A stretch of DNA of 24,557 nt from Nephromyces sp. MM_2019 (GCA_015657535.1 JADHZB010001929.1:7584-32140), one strand, 5' to 3'. Shown: positions 1 through 9,864, counted from the first letter of the stretch. Program-made: numbers and translations. Notes: generated by a model from the sequence alone, not told the origin.

Positions 1-44
1 GTGTGTGTGTGTGTGTGTATTATCTGGTGTGTGTGTGTGTGTGT
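1..44. repeat. GT microsatellite at left edge
   Basis: (GT)9 at 1-18 and a second TG run at 27-44 flank eight unrelated bases. It lies in the intron before the first ISWI exon of the window. Confidence 0.95.
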
Positions 45-79
45 TGACCACTTTTGCTTCCAAAATTTTTTGGATTTAG

Positions 80-216
80 CCGTTAACAACCTAGAGAACA
101 GGGACGAAAGAGAATCCAGGCGGAAAGTAAGGCTACAGAAGGAACAAGATATGATGAACCCTATTAATCGAGGCCATAGGGGTATTCCACGTGTAATTCG
201 GCTGCCAGCAATGCAG
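80..216 (+). CDS. ISWI exon 1 of window: start of HAND domain
   Basis: The acceptor is a T-rich tract ending in ttag at 79 and the donor is CAG|gtatga. The intron phase is 1 in and 0 out. The peptide carries [13 protein letters not shown] and then a basic stretch ending LPAMQ. This corresponds to the FREALR...PxQP segment that precedes DFQFFP in animal ISWI. The reading frame is also open leftward into the GT repeat, so the acceptor choice rests on the tract and on alignment. Confidence 0.8.
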
Positions 217-3200
217 GTATGAGCAGCAGGTTTTTTTGACTACTTTTACGCTTTATAATGGTGATTTTGTTGAAGCTACTCTGCTGTAGGAGTGTGTGTG
301 TTCTTTGGAGATTTTGAGTTTTATCAATCTTGCTATATTATCACATACATATTGCTAGTCTTTTTGCTGTTCTGTTGTTAGCTTTATGATGCATGGTGCA
401 CACTTCTTACAGCGAAAAGAAGCAGCTCACAGCACTATTTCATACATTCTGCTGTCATTTTGATAAGCGTATAGCATTGAATAAATCATGTTCACACACA
501 CACACACACATACACCTTTGAAAACCGGCTTAATATGAGGAAAATTCTTCTTTTCTTTGAAAAAATGGTATTCTTGTTCAATCAGCTTCATGTGGGGGTA
601 AATTAATCTTAAATTCTCCAATTTTACTGGCTTTTTCGAGATTTTATCTGCTTTTACCCTTCAGGAATGGCAATTTTTTGAAAGAGAAAGGATTTTACAT
701 CTTCACGAGTGTGAAATTGAGAATTACAGTTCAAACGGAGCGAATGGAAAGTTTAGTCCTAAGCTGCGAGAAGAAAAAAAGAGGCTTCTTTCTGAGGGAT
801 TTGCCGATTGGACCAGAAAGGATTTCCTAGCTTTCATAAGGTGTTTGTTTGTGTGTTTGTGCAAGTGTGTTAGAGTGATATTGTGTGTGTGTGTGTGTTT
901 TTTTTAATTTCACTCTATTAGAATGAAATTGTGTGTGTATATAGCTAATTTTGCAGCATGTCCTATGAGATAGCAGTAGCTTTCAAGTTATTGTGACACA
1001 CACACACCTTTAAATTCCAACAATGCTAGTAAGTCAGACTGATCTCTAGTCATCTAGCGACGCACGAAAGGGTTTGGCGTTCGGACCGAAAAGAGCTGCT
1101 AAATGAGGCCTCTTTGATCTGCTGATGGGGGAAAGCTTATCCACAGTTTGCCGCTTTTCAAGCTTAGGGTTTTCTCATGTGTAGTACGATTTTTTTGCTA
1201 AATTAGCGTACTATTTATCTTGTGTGTGTAGGGCCCACGAGTTTTATGGCAGAAATGATATAGAGCATATTGCAGCGGAGGTGGAGACAAAGAGCGTGGA
1301 AGAAGTGAGACGATACAGCATGGTATTTTGGAATCGCTACAAAGAGCTTTCTGATTGGGAAAAGTGGCTGAAGAAGATAGAGACAGGAGAGCAAGCTATC
1401 AGCAAAAGATTGGAGCTGGAACAGGTATTTTGGTAGACCTGAGCTCTTCTCACCTAAAAACGGCATTTTCTGCTAGAATTTTTTATGAAGAGGAGGGTTT
1501 TTTTGTTATTTTTTTCGTATTTTTCGGGGTGTCTATACACCTATTGAAATTTCTTCCGGATGATTATTGCTTTATCTTTTCCACACACATATTTACAAGG
1601 TCATAGAAGTATGGTCACGTTGAGACTTGGTATATTTTGATGTATTTTACATCAAAATATACTCATTTTCACTCTGCATTGATAGATTTTGTTTGTGTGT
1701 TTAACACGTGTGCCTTTTTTTTCGTTTCTTTTATTTCTTGGATGAATTCTACTCGCTTAAACAAGCTTAGTATTCACGTCTAATTCTAAGCAGTGTGTGA
1801 GCTTTTTTGTGGTTTTTATTCGAAATTTCCTTTACACCATCGCATTCTGCTTCGTAGAAAACTCCATATAACTCAAATTTGACACTTTTTTTTTTTTTTT
1901 TTTGCTGCCTACAAATAAGTTGTTCTGCCTAGTTTAGCTTGATGCTTGTATCTCCGCCTACTCTCTATACTCTAGGGTTTTGCGAAATTGTTTTTTTCGC
2001 TGAAAAGCAGTGATTTCAAAGTATAGAACCATTCAATTTGCTAGTTTCTTGCAAAGCAGCAAGAATCTTTAAAAAAAGCTGCCAAAATCCTCTCTTTACA
2101 CACAGTAAAGAATACATTAAAGCTACTTGCAGTGTTCTCTGCCACAGGAAACAGGTATTATGGCGTTTCTATGCATTATCAGCGTGTGTGTGCTGTTTTC
2201 ATTTTTTGTTGCAGATTTTCAATAAGTTTTCTAGTCTTGGCTTTGAGTGATACTGCTATTTTTTGATGCAAAGAAAATTTGTTTCTTAGATTGTTAAGAG
2301 GCAAAGCGATCAACACCGATACCCCTGGAGGGAGCTCCTGTTGAATTGTGCCGGTCATAAGGGCAAAACGGTGTTTACTGAGATTGAAGATCGTTGGATA
2401 CTAAACATGACATTGCTACTTGGTTCGTATAATGTGTGTGTGTTTGTGTGTGTGTTTGTGTGTGTGTTTGTGTGCGTGGAAGCTCATTTTCTCTTGCAAA
2501 TAGCGGCTTGAAGCGAGTTTTTTTTATGATAAAATGTAGTATTTCTTGAATTGCTGCCAAGAAGGATATATAGGCCTAAAATAAGCCTGAATTGTTGAGT
2601 TTTTTTCGGCTGACTTTTTGCGAATTTATTGTGGGAAGACCATACATTGTGAGGAGACATAAAAGGGCTTGATCTACTCGCTTAAGTGCTGCAGTTTTTG
2701 CTTCTGATTGCTGTACTCGTTTGACCTTACGCTTAATGCGATGAACTTTTCTTGGAGCTTCTGGGGGTTAAGTTCGTTTTGATGCATTTTTCGCTGCTTT
2801 TGAGTATCTGAGCAGGAATTTTTGTTATGAATGTCTCGCTGCATTTACTTACGTATAATGAGTTTCGTTTACTTATTGATATATATATATATATGGAACC
2901 CCTAGGAAACGTTGTCATTTTTAGTGCTCCTCTTGTTATGTCTTGCTTGCCTGCCTCGTCCTAGAATCTGGCTGTTTTCTTTTTTTGCCAAACTAATCAG
3001 TAGAATCTGCTAAATTTTACTCTAAAGAACTAGTCTTTCCGCCTCTGGTACCTCATCCTGAAGGCAATTCCCTATTAAAATTCTTATTATATCTATGAAC
3101 TTTTTTAGATTGATTTTCTCAGCTGGTAAAGCGATCAGTCGTACTATATCGTTTGAACCTTGTAAGACTCGTCCTTTTGGGGGGTTTTTGGGGGGTTTTA

Positions 3201-5974
3201 TGTCTCCTTCTAATCTTAACATACAGAGAAGCATTGAAGAGTTTAGCAACGCTATGGAATGCTTGCTTTTTTTGCTGCATGCAGGCTATGGTAATTGGGA
3301 AAAGCTGCACTCTTATGTTAGGCGAGATCCTCTTTGGAAGTATGACTGGATCATGAGGTCCAGAACGTCAAGCGATTTGGGACGTCGCGTAGATGCTTTG
3401 ATTCGCTTTTTAAGAAAGAAGGAGGAGGTGAGTGGATGGTAGTGATGAGATGCTTGGGGACTGAACTTTTGAGTAGAATTTTATGGCAATAGCGGTTTTT
3501 TTGCACACTTTTGTAATACATTATGATTTTGCAATTTTTTTTGTATTGACATTAATAGTACTCTTAATTTCTGATTGATAATTTATAGACGCCACCTACA
3601 TGAGTTAGAGCATCTATGGCGTGGTTTCAGGCTGACTTTTTTTTGAGCGAGCTTGGCAGAGTTTTGTATTTTTTGGTACAAAAGGGTAGAATTCTTGTTA
3701 TTTTTCTACTTCAGCCTCTTTTTCTGCTTCTGACTGGTATTTTTCAGTATATATGAGGCAAATTTCTTAGTTGATCTCAAATAAGCCTTTACCATATCGC
3801 AGCGTTTGCTTCATTTCTCGTGCTCTTTTACGAGCAGTCGGTTACTCCCTGCTTTGGACCTTTTTTATTGCTTCTGCCGGCACTTGTGTGTATTGAAGCT
3901 TTTTGATTGACGACCATAGTGGTGATCGCTTTATCTCTGCGTTTTTTTCACAATTTCTTGAATTCATTCGGACTGCTTTCTTATTCTCTTCACGATATGT
4001 GTTGCTTTTCACCCTGCAGCCTGACCGTGCTGCTCGCTCAAAGAGGACAAAGGACGCAACGGTTAAAGGTTAGTAATGGCTTGAAATCATCTTTTTTTTT
4101 GGAATTAAATTGGTTTGGAGGATGCTTTCGTGCCAGCAAGCGAGGAGTTTGTCGCCTATTTTTCGGTTGCCCTGAAACTTAAATCATCAATTTCCAAGCT
4201 TTATAACTTGTAGCATTCAAAAATCTACTCCTACATCATGATTTTGGTTTTTGCCTCTCTTTTGACTTTGTGGATCTTCTTTCTTTAATAAACTGAGATT
4301 GAGCTGTAAATTACAGGGCTATTTGTATGTTTTATTGCTGGACGATTCAAATGGATGCAGTGGTGGTTATGTGCAACTGGTGTGCCAATACGTTTGGTTT
4401 TTCAATCATGTGGTCTTTTAGCCTTTATTTTTACTATGTAGACAGTTTAGTAGGATGCCCGTGTGTTTGCATGGCTGGTAGAGCGTGTTTTCATATATAC
4501 ACTTGTGTGTGATTCATATGAAAGAGGGAGCTTTTAGAGATGCAACGTGTGGGAAAAGCTGTGGCCGGTGAATGTGTGTCTCATGTGTGCGTAATTTGTG
4601 CTTGAGTTTTTGGTACATTTTTGCATATAAAAACATTTTTTGCTATCGTGCATCCACGGAAATCGCGAGTATCGATTGTTCCGAAAGCTACCATATCTTT
4701 CACTTAGGAAGATAATTACGTCGGCATTATTACTTGCACACACTCATTCCAAGACTCTCGACAGTGTTTTTTTCCTCAGTATATGCCAATTTTTCATCCG
4801 CCTTAACCGTGGTAATTCGACCCATGGCTGTTTTGAAATGGCTTAACTGAGCTGTAGTGTCAGTCACTTTTGTGAGGAGGCACTTTTATTTTCATTTGAA
4901 GAAGTTTTGAGGGAAAGAGAATGGATAGTTTTCGGAAACGTTAAGCAAAGTGCTTCAAGCCTTTGAAAAGGGTAGAAAAGCTTGATTACCAGCGTCCTTT
5001 TTCACGCTTCTTATTAGACTCGAACTTTTCTTCAATATCTTTAATCATTTCCTCTATATTTTCCTCATGTGTGCTACCAGAAGCTTGGATAGTAACTTTT
5101 TGTTCTGTACACAGACGCTTTAGTTTCCTAGCTGAAACATGAACTCTACCACTAGCATCAATATCAAAAGTCACTTCAATTTGAGCCCTGAATAGACTTA
5201 GTTATGGAGGTTTTTTTGTTTGTTTTTTATTGAAAAGTTACCTCCTTCAGACGAGTTAAAAAAAGTATCCTGGGTACTAAGCTAAGTTTTACATTTGATG
5301 TTTGTGTGTCGCATACACATTTTTAATGGAGATTTTGCTCACCTGTAAATGTCTAACCCTCTTGCATTATACAGTGCATCATATAGGTATAAATTTCTGG
5401 CCTTTTTTGCTCTGTAGCCACCGAGTCGACTTCCAGTAGTCCGGTCCCCGCCCCCGCACCAGCCCCATTTACCGCTTCTGGAGGGCCTACTTCCGACTTG
5501 GAGCTACCCTCGCTCAACTTGCCTGCAGCTGAAAGGGCGCCCAGATCTACATTTGCTAGTGCCACTATATCAGATACCGGAGGCTACTCTTCTGAAAACC
5601 ATAATGCTGTCGGTAGTACAGCAGACAGTGCATGTTCTTCATCGTGTGCTGATGCTACTTTGAACGGGCTACCCGCTGCCAAAGCACTTCTTACTTCAAA
5701 GAATACGGGTGATTCCAGTTTGAGTAATATGCTGAACAATAAACCAATGTTCAGTAATGCTTTTGATTTACGTGTGAGTTGCGCTGATGGCAATCCACCT
5801 GTTCCCCTATCTATTGGTTCTATTGAAATTAGTTCAAGGGGTGCGTCTGTTGACAACACTAGAGAAAGAGAAGAAGCAGCAGGTTCTCCTGGTTTCTTTA
5901 GCTCAATCTCTTCATCATCTATTCCAGCCAGTGGTGGAGATGTTGGTAAACGAAAGAGACAAAAAATTAGTTGA
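80..5974 (+). CDS. ISWI/SNF2L chromatin-remodeling ATPase, C-terminal part (5' end off the window)
   Basis: ISWI remodelers are nuclear ATPases that slide and space nucleosomes; their C-terminal HAND-SANT-SLIDE block binds linker DNA and histone tails. Seven exons are visible: 80-216, 665-840, 1232-1424, 2290-2422, 3285-3427, 4020-4068 and 5418-5974. They sum to 1388 bases, which is two leading bases plus 462 codons including the stop, and the phases match at every junction. The order of motifs follows animal SMARCA5/ISWI collinearly, with no gap at the exon 3/4 junction. The helicase lobes must lie left of base 80. The introns are T-rich and carry TG repeats. The last intron contains an antisense Hsp70-like exon. 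What I see is the HAND-SANT-SLIDE homology and splice consistency; the ATPase half is inferred from the family. The joining of the last two exons rests on phase and composition only, so it is less certain than the first five. Confidence 0.9.
493..510. repeat. (CA)9 microsatellite in ISWI intron 1
   Basis: This is a pure CA run. It is one of only two sizeable CA runs on the coding strand of this gene; the other is at 996-1007. Confidence 0.95.
665..840 (+). CDS. ISWI exon 2: HAND domain and first SANT helix
   Basis: The exon begins [15 protein letters not shown], the counterpart of DFQFFPPRLFELLEKE in animal ISWI. It ends with [19 protein letters not shown] and LAFI, the counterpart of [22 protein letters not shown] in the SANT domain. 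The acceptor is ttcag at 660-664 and the donor is ATAAG|gtgttt, leaving phase 2. A TG-rich run starts at the donor itself. Confidence 0.93.
841..898 (+). repeat. TG-rich run beginning at the ISWI exon 2 donor
   Basis: GTGTTTGTTTGTGTGTTTGT begins at the donor itself and a pure TG run follows at 882-898. Confidence 0.9.
1232..1424 (+). CDS. ISWI exon 3: SANT domain and SANT-SLIDE spacer helix
   Basis: Joining phase 2 gives FIR followed by [18 protein letters not shown], which matches [21 protein letters not shown]. Then come [19 protein letters not shown] and [16 protein letters not shown], matching the EVIEYSAVFWERCNEL and IERGEARIQRR segments of the spacer helix. The acceptor directly follows a TGTGTGTG run. 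The donor is CAG|gtattt, phase 0. Confidence 0.95.
1425..2289 (+). other. ISWI intron 3, with poly-T tract and 14-bp hairpin
   Basis: This 865-base intron is T-rich on the coding strand. It holds an 18-T run at 1886-1903 and a near-uninterrupted inverted repeat at 1630-1662. No additional exon is supported, because the flanking exons align without a gap. Confidence 0.8.
1630..1662. repeat. Perfect 14-bp inverted repeat (hairpin) in ISWI intron
   Basis: GTATATTTTGATGT at 1630-1643 is the exact reverse complement of 1649-1662, with a 5-base loop (ATTTT). It is AT-rich but long and mismatch-free. Confidence 0.9.
2290..2422 (+). CDS. ISWI exon 4: start of SLIDE domain
   Basis: The exon reads [13 protein letters not shown], then [16 protein letters not shown] and NMTLLLG. 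This aligns with RYKAPF...[22 protein letters not shown] without length change from the previous exon. The donor, CTTG|gttcgt, is a weak match to the usual consensus and is followed within ten bases by a long TG array. Phase 1 out. Confidence 0.92.
2423..3284 (+). other. ISWI intron 4, TG array, AT run and G tracts
   Basis: This 862-base intron begins with a TG/TTTG array at 2433-2478, has (AT)8 at 2879-2894, and two G6 runs separated by T5 near 3178-3196. Nothing else is recognised. Confidence 0.75.
2433..2478 (+). repeat. TG/TTTG array just after the ISWI exon 4 donor
   Basis: TG runs interrupted by TTTG start 11 bases after the exon boundary, next to a weak gttcgt donor. Confidence 0.95.
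3285..3427 (+). CDS. ISWI exon 5: SLIDE DNA-binding helices
   Basis: The peptide [20 protein letters not shown] continues [20 protein letters not shown] and matches the [23 protein letters not shown] signature of SLIDE. The acceptor is gcatgcag at 3284 and the donor is GAG|gtgagt, phase 0. The frame happens to stay open about 190 bases upstream of the acceptor, so intron retention would not introduce a stop on this side. Alignment supports the acceptor at 3284. Confidence 0.95.
3428..4019 (+). other. ISWI intron 5
   Basis: This 592-base T-rich intron starts with a consensus gtgagt donor. I see no conserved element inside it. Confidence 0.75.
4020..4068 (+). CDS. ISWI exon 6: short basic linker exon
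   Basis: This 49-base exon is preceded by gcttttcaccctgcag and followed by G|gttagt. It encodes [16 protein letters not shown], a basic segment expected after SLIDE. Phase 0 in and phase 1 out agree with both neighbours. Support is splice signals, phase and composition rather than a conserved motif. Confidence 0.65.
4986..5187 (-). CDS. Hsp70 (DnaK/mitochondrial-type) substrate-binding-domain exon, fragment
   Basis: Hsp70s are ATP-driven chaperones; the piece present here is the C-terminal half of the beta-sandwich substrate-binding domain. On the minus strand, a ctattcag acceptor leads into [19 protein letters not shown], almost the family signature [19 protein letters not shown]. Then come [12 protein letters not shown] and [13 protein letters not shown], the counterpart of the SSGLSxxEIExMxxDAE segment. 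The usual DKxTGK loop is replaced by RKLKRLCT. The frame ends at TAA (4986-4988) after KREKGRW, only about 20 residues into the lid, or could splice out at TG|gtaatc (phase 2, exon end 4990). No ATPase domain or rest of the lid is found nearby. It could be an exon of a nested antisense gene, a divergent pseudogene piece, or a captured exon. Confidence 0.75.
5343..5396 (-). CDS. Possible companion exon upstream of the Hsp70-like exon
   Basis: On the minus strand, ccag at 5397-5400 is followed by 54 open bases and then ACAG|gtgagc, a consensus donor. Its phase 2 end matches the single leading base of the Hsp70-like exon, giving GLDIYR then AQIEV. The peptide [18 protein letters not shown] is not an Hsp70 segment I recognise. 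Support is splice signals and phase only. Confidence 0.3.
5418..5974 (+). CDS. ISWI last exon: low-complexity tail with basic C-terminus
   Basis: The acceptor is ttttttgctctgtag at 5417 and the phase fits exon 6. The 185-residue tail starts with Ser/Pro/Ala repeats including [10 protein letters not shown], is rich in Ser, Ala and Gly, and ends GKRKRQKIS before TGA at 5972-5974. The KRKR run looks like a nuclear localisation signal, as in many ISWI C-termini. No conserved domain is visible. It could instead be the last exon of a separate gene, but no start-like upstream sequence supports that. Confidence 0.72.
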
Positions 5975-7203
5975 TAGTGCGCTTCACATTGTCTACTAGG
6001 GAAGTCCCGTTTAGAACGAGATTCAGCACTTTTCTTAGGGGTTTATTGCCTAAATCCTGAAAAGCTGAAGGAAACTCTAACCAGCTTTTTTGTTGAACTA
6101 TGCATGGATTGAATCTTTGTAGAAACTTGAGTCACGCGGTGCTCTTGGGAGCTTTGCGCCAGGCTGCGAATGTGTAGCAGCGTTTCTCGTGGTCTAGAAT
6201 GAATTGCGGTACTGAGTGATTCTTCTGTAATAAAACCTATACCGTAGGAATGTGCTGACTGATACTAATGTTACTTCTTGGGGCTCGATATCCTTTGCTT
6301 TCTTATGCTAGGTTTTAAATGTTCCAAAAATGTGGGCATGCGGGTTATAACTGAAATTTTCTTGAGGTATCCGCTGTAGTCCTGATTAAACTTGAGAAGA
6401 TTGTGAGGCACAGCATTGCAACTTGCAGTTGTATGCGCATTTTTATGCGTTGCCTCCATTTATTTCTGGAGCTATATTTTTGTTTGTTCTGCAATTTACT
6501 AGTTTGCATCTTCTCAATCAAGTTAAATTTTGTGAGCTAATTTTGTATTTCATAGCAAGGACCCCCTCGCATTCCTATGAACGTTTGCTTGCCTCTGCAA
6601 GTGATTGTGCTTCTTTTGATTTGTCTCGCTTAAGATTTTGTTTAATTCACTCCTAGAGGCTCTTTGTAATATTTTATCTCGCTGCACTCTGCGAGTGCTT
6701 CTGTAGCGCTCATTTTGCGCGTTGACGAAGTGGTTTAAGTGGTAGTTTTTACCTTTTTGAGTGTACTCATCAGTTTATGAAGACTCCAGATTATGTCGCT
6801 ATCTGTGGAGGTGGCAATCATAGGATTTATTCGCCGCCAATGTGCCATGAAAACATAACAGTATCGGAGATGTCGAGTCATACAGGATATTTAGTGGGTG
6901 CGATTAGTTTTAAAATTATTTGACGCTACTGAATGCCATTTAGGATAGCATGCCAAACTCTTCAGCGCTATCCAACGCAAAGAGAACTTTTGTCTTTACA
7001 AGTTAGCTGTAAATTGGCGTAAGCTGAGCAAACTGGAACTTATTGAATGTCTTCATGATCTCATGACTTTCTTGTTAACTTTGAGCCACCGTAGAGCGCT
7101 CAGTTTGTTACGCTTAAAAGAATCTACTTATTGGCCCACGGCGTTATTTAGTCCCATTTCGATGCTAGGCAGCCCTCTCTAGCTGCGGCTTGGCTGGATC
7201 ATG

Positions 7204-7238
7204 GCAAGTTTAATCATACGAAAACGTATGCGACTTGC
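7204..7238. repeat. Nested inverted repeat (two-step hairpin)
   Basis: GCAAGT at 7204-7209 pairs with ACTTGC at 7233-7238. Inside it CATACG at 7215-7220 pairs with CGTATG at 7225-7230 around an AAAA loop. Both stems are perfect, with a 5/2-base internal loop between them. Confidence 0.7.
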
Positions 7239-9191
7239 AGGGCCCCAATTAACGTTGAATGCTGCTTTGCTTCGCATATTAATGGCTGTGTTAAGTTTCT
7301 GCCCACCAAATCATGTTCAAAATTGCCGTTTCATCGGCTTTTCTGGCAATGCACCTAAGCAATGTCTTGGTATCCCATAAGTGCCAATATCCATGTAGCA
7401 TGCAGCTTTGCGTTTAATGGGACTCGTTGCGACTTTGCAGCGCGTCTACTTCGGGGAAAGTTACCGAAGATTACAGCTTCACAAGTTTCTTTGGTACGCT
7501 ACAGGGTACTTCCAGCTGTTTTATTTTTTGAAAGTTGGGCTTATGCGGGTAGCTCCACAGGTTTTATATATTTAGCTGCCTCCATACCAGAAAGTTTCAC
7601 TTCTTTTCCTTGAAAATCATTATGGGTCAAAATAGCTAGTTTGGGGTGACCGGAGCACGAATATATTCTATCAGTTTTTGTTTGCTAGTGTTTTTTGGCC
7701 TTCTGAAAAACTTATACGACATATGCTGGTCTAAACTTGTTGAACCGTTTCTAGGTAGTTATTTAGCCACTTAGCGTTATCTTCTGTAGTCTTGTTAATT
7801 GTGCACAGTTTAAGAGCACTGCGGTTAACGGGAAAAAAACTAGTTCATATAAAAGATAGCTGGTTGAACCTCTCTCAACACGAATTTTTATAGCTCCCTG
7901 TCACTTATTAACTTGTTACTAAAGAGTATAGAACTTTTTCGGCGACATCATCTGAGTTTTGGCTTTATTCTGTGCTTTAAGCGTTGTGGTAAAGCAGTAT
8001 TCTGCAATTTTGTGATGTCTTCCTGGGGAATTCTGTAGCGTTTGAAAAGCCTAGCTATGGCGTGTTTTCCATGTTCTTATGAAGACTTTGATGAGTGCTT
8101 CAAATGGTGAAAGCTGTATTTCGCTTATTCACTGCACCAAAAGAGTGAAATAACTGATTTTCCTGATGAGTTAATAGATAGACTGGCTTAGCAGCCTTGC
8201 CTGTATCCCGTAAATGTAGTTCTTCATGCCGCAAAAAATTTTATTCATTACAAAAGTGAAGAAGCATGCCGAAGTTTTACGGAAACCGCGAAACTCAGCT
8301 TACAATTCCTCACGTGCATTTTATTTCTACCTTGTCAGCTTCCCGTTTGGTAAGCCTATAGGGAAAAAGCACCATAGATTTGTTTCCATAATACGGAGGA
8401 TATTTATCATGTACCCAAGAACAAATTCGCGGGTACGATAAGCAGACAGCAGAGAAAATTAAGATTTTTATTTTCAGGTTAAAAAGTTAAAATGAAACCC
8501 CCTGGAAGCAGCCTACAAAACTTGGTCCTATCTCCGCGTGAGAGTAGAAACACAGCGTGACGGGTTACCCATATTTTAGCCTGAACAGCATATTGACCTT
8601 GAGCTAGGTGATGAAGCCTAATAAGTTCTCATAAAAAGTAAATTAAACATTTTTCATTAGGGAATCCAGGTACCACTGGAAACATTTTTTTCCGCTGCTG
8701 CTTTTAGTATAAAGGGGAACAATCTAAAAGTTGACTTTATCTGCGTGCATTCCTAGTGTTACACTTTTGCTACGTAGGTTTCCGCTTACTAGTTCCTCCT
8801 TGTAGTAGTGCTCACTGTACTAAGTTCACGCACTCGATTCAGTTTTTTGCCATGTCTTGCAGCTTAGCCCCTCCGACCATCTTATGCACTCAGCTTCTAT
8901 TTTTCTATATTTCTTTATAGTATACTATGTGAATAGGATACATCAATTGGTTTTTGTAGTGCTGCATAGCATACAAAACTTACCTTTATGCGGGCCCAAT
9001 TTATTCTACAATTGAAGACTTTCAAGGAAGCTCTTAAGAGCTTATTCATAATTTTTCCACCTAACCTTGCTGGATATTGACTTATCTTAATAACCTTTTG
9101 TAGATTTAAAGCACTTAGACCTGCTTCTAGCTTAAATACTAATGTTTTATTATAAATAATGTGCGCCCAGGTGTTCTTGATTAAACCTAGA

Positions 9192-9209
9192 GGAGACTAA
9201 TTTTCTTAT
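9192..9209 (+). repeat. 18-base exact repeat, copy 1
   Basis: GGAGACTAATTTTCTTAT occurs here in intergenic sequence and again exactly at 15231-15248. The flanks differ. Confidence 0.6.
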
Positions 9210-9674
9210 GTTTTACCTCATCTTCAAGGGCTGCCTGTCCTTAAGGGGAACACGTTGCAGCAGCCATCGTTGCGTACTTGCCGCACCATTTCCGATTTAG
9301 TCGTCTGGTACCACCGATGGGAAATAGCCGTTGCAGGTTGCATTAACCGTTGATTTTATTGGGAAAACTTCATGTTTATCATCCAAGCTATTTTTTACAG
9401 TGCTTACTGTCTTTATAGTGCTCAGAAAATCTACAGTGCATCATGTGTACGCCTCTCTAGGTTTTTGGCATTTATGCATTTTATGATAAGCTGCTTGAAG
9501 CGCAGCCTAGTGGCCAATGCCTTTCGGGTTCTCTAGAACTAGCTTCCGCCAAAACTTGACCCAAAAAGTGTCGTAGGGATTCTTTTGCGAAATATAGCAT
9601 GTTTTGAGGCTTCTTTCTTAAAGAGCTCGCGCATAATTTAAATAGTGCAGACGCAGGCTCAACTTTTTTAAGCC

Positions 9675-9864
9675 AGCGTGCAGGGGTTGAATAGTAGTAA
9701 CGACTTCCAGACGGTCTAGCACAAGGAAGGGTTGGGGCACCTATAGGCCCCCATGACGGTAGCCTAGGCAGATACGGTTACCCTGGTCCCAAGTGGTAAC
9801 TCCTATGAGGGTTACGAAGGCTGAAGATTATGAGTCAAGGTCAGCCTTCCTCGCAGCGTACGCT
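9675..9864. ncRNA. Candidate structured RNA or structured DNA element, GC-rich
   Basis: This segment is about 50-57% GC inside sequence of roughly 35-40%. A closing stem can form between AGCGTGC (9675-9681) and GTACGCT (9858-9864), with one G-U pair. Internal stems include CTTCC/GGAAG (9704-9708 with 9725-9729), GGGGC/GCCCC around CCTATAG, TAAC-CCT/AGG-GTTA around an ATG loop near 9797-9814, and a perfect 9-bp GAAGGCTGA/TCAGCCTTC ending near 9849. All frames on both strands are broken by stops, so it is not coding. I compared it from memory with tRNA, 5S, U1-U6, SRP, RNase P and RNase MRP motifs and found no match. A sequence resembling a Pol III A box (TAGCCTAGGCAG) is present but imperfect. 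The strand is unknown. Confidence 0.4.

Larger units (their letters stand above)
4069..5417 (+). other. ISWI last intron, host of the antisense Hsp70-like exon
   Basis: This is the longest ISWI intron in the window (1349 bases). It is T-rich on the plus strand with short TG runs, and between 4986 and 5396 it contains one clear and one possible minus-strand exon. Confidence 0.65.

Noticed and set aside
1110..1128. CTGATGG...GAAA resembling a hammerhead ribozyme core
   Set aside because: The core reads CTGATGG rather than CTGANGA, and the required stems are not present.
3222..3232. ATACAGAGAAG, identical to the U6 snRNA core
   Set aside because: The match does not continue into the conserved ATTAGCATGG or flanking U6 sequence, and it lies in an ISWI intron just before exon 5.
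6151..6160. AGCTTTGCGC, like the 5' end of U4 snRNA
   Set aside because: The following bases do not match the U4 stem I region, no k-turn stem is visible and there is no Sm site (AATTTTTG) at a suitable distance.
7201..7613. Two overlapping plus-strand open frames of 59 and about 80 codons
   Set aside because: No recognised motif, no splice signals in phase, and length is within chance for this composition.
8086..8156. Possible box C/D snoRNA (TGATGA ... CTGA about 60 bases apart)
   Set aside because: The C box has a T where a purine is expected, the end stem is weak, and no C' or D' pair or rRNA-complementary guide could be recognised.
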